The position numbers and the translations under genes were made by a program. This document shows positions 63,731-64,000 of a DNA stretch of 64,000 bases, piece by piece. Position 1 is the first letter of the stretch, and the number at the start of each line of letters is the position of its first letter. Source of the stretch: Clavaria fumosa (Eukaryota; Basidiomycota; Agaricomycetes; Agaricales; Clavariaceae); contig OX637799.1 of the NCBI GenBank assembly GCA_951802425.1, positions 1,860,001 through 1,924,000 on the forward strand, given 5' to 3'. Under the pieces are notes generated by a model that saw nothing but the letters and a program-made list of their open reading frames with translations, was not told the DNA's origin and did not search any database.

Positions 63731-64000
63731 CAGTCCATACTTACATTTAGCCAAGCTGTTTTGCTGATGGCCTGGGCATAGTACCACATCCTTTAGCATA
63801 TGTTCACTGGTACAGACCACTTACAAGCTTTGATCTAGCAACTGGCATGTATCAGATTATTTTGTCTTGACAAAATTCTGCAAATGCTGAAGTAGTCAGC
63901 ATTGATAGGATTTGGCACAGTTGTCTGTTGATTCCTCACTTTGGATCAGCAGATGTACCTATCTCATGGACCAGAAATAATGCTCTTGATTCAGCAGCTC

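Overview
The window is fungal nuclear DNA, most likely from an Agaricomycete basidiomycete. Genes are cut by many short (46-110 nt) GT-AG introns, intergenic spaces are small and often divergent, and the mobile elements are of fungal type (chromodomain Ty3/gypsy, Tc1/mariner, a hAT-like MITE). No tRNA, rRNA or CRISPR array was recognised. Exon models were built by eye; for the models called intact, the exon lengths sum to a multiple of three.

Layout. (1) 1-13 kb is ordinary gene space: the end of a single-pass membrane protein, a secreted S9 serine peptidase and a secreted A1 aspartic peptidase on a shared divergent promoter, an acyl-CoA-ligase-like enzyme, the dynactin p62 subunit, and a two-helix membrane protein with PPxY/LPxY motifs. 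(2) 13.3-59.8 kb is a segmental-duplication array. Its founder is an intact gene fusing a DeSI-type PPPDE isopeptidase, a thioredoxin-like domain and a PUL domain (13265-15753). Seven partial or decayed copies follow (B, C, D, E, F1, F2, G). Most copies face a small spliced minus-strand gene. These small genes share a TATA box, a leader and a roughly 46-nt intron, but their protein-coding exons differ greatly (acidic, Pro-rich, PPSY repeats, helical repeats). I count six members with open frames and at least four remnants. This convergent pair array is the most novel feature of the window.

(3) The array is broken by mobile DNA. At 17250-23092 lies a coding-intact chromodomain gypsy element whose 5' LTR carries a hAT-like MITE. 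At 32052-48921 a 16.9-kb nested insertion splits copy E. Its outer shell is a foldback element with minisatellite arms around a 1.2-kb palindrome. Inside one arm sit a 6.7-kb TA-flanked Tc1/mariner element and a decayed gypsy element, and one LTR of the latter holds a folded-back Tc1 relic. The 6.7-kb element carries an intact DD34E transposase gene, an intact SAM-like-domain gene on the other strand and, between them, broken pieces of host RNA polymerase II RPB1 and of a TPR (Ssn6/Cyc8-like) gene. (4) 59.8-61.0 kb is a young gag-only LTR element (TR-GAG type). (5) 61.0-64.0 kb is low-complexity DNA, minisatellites and hairpins with no convincing gene.

How the parts relate: the proteases and the acyl-CoA ligase look like secreted and metabolic functions, and p62 is cytoskeletal housekeeping. 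The DeSI-Trx-PUL protein is probably a SUMO/ubiquitin-pathway enzyme. Its duplication appears to have carried along and diversified the small convergent gene, while the transposons used the array as a landing site.
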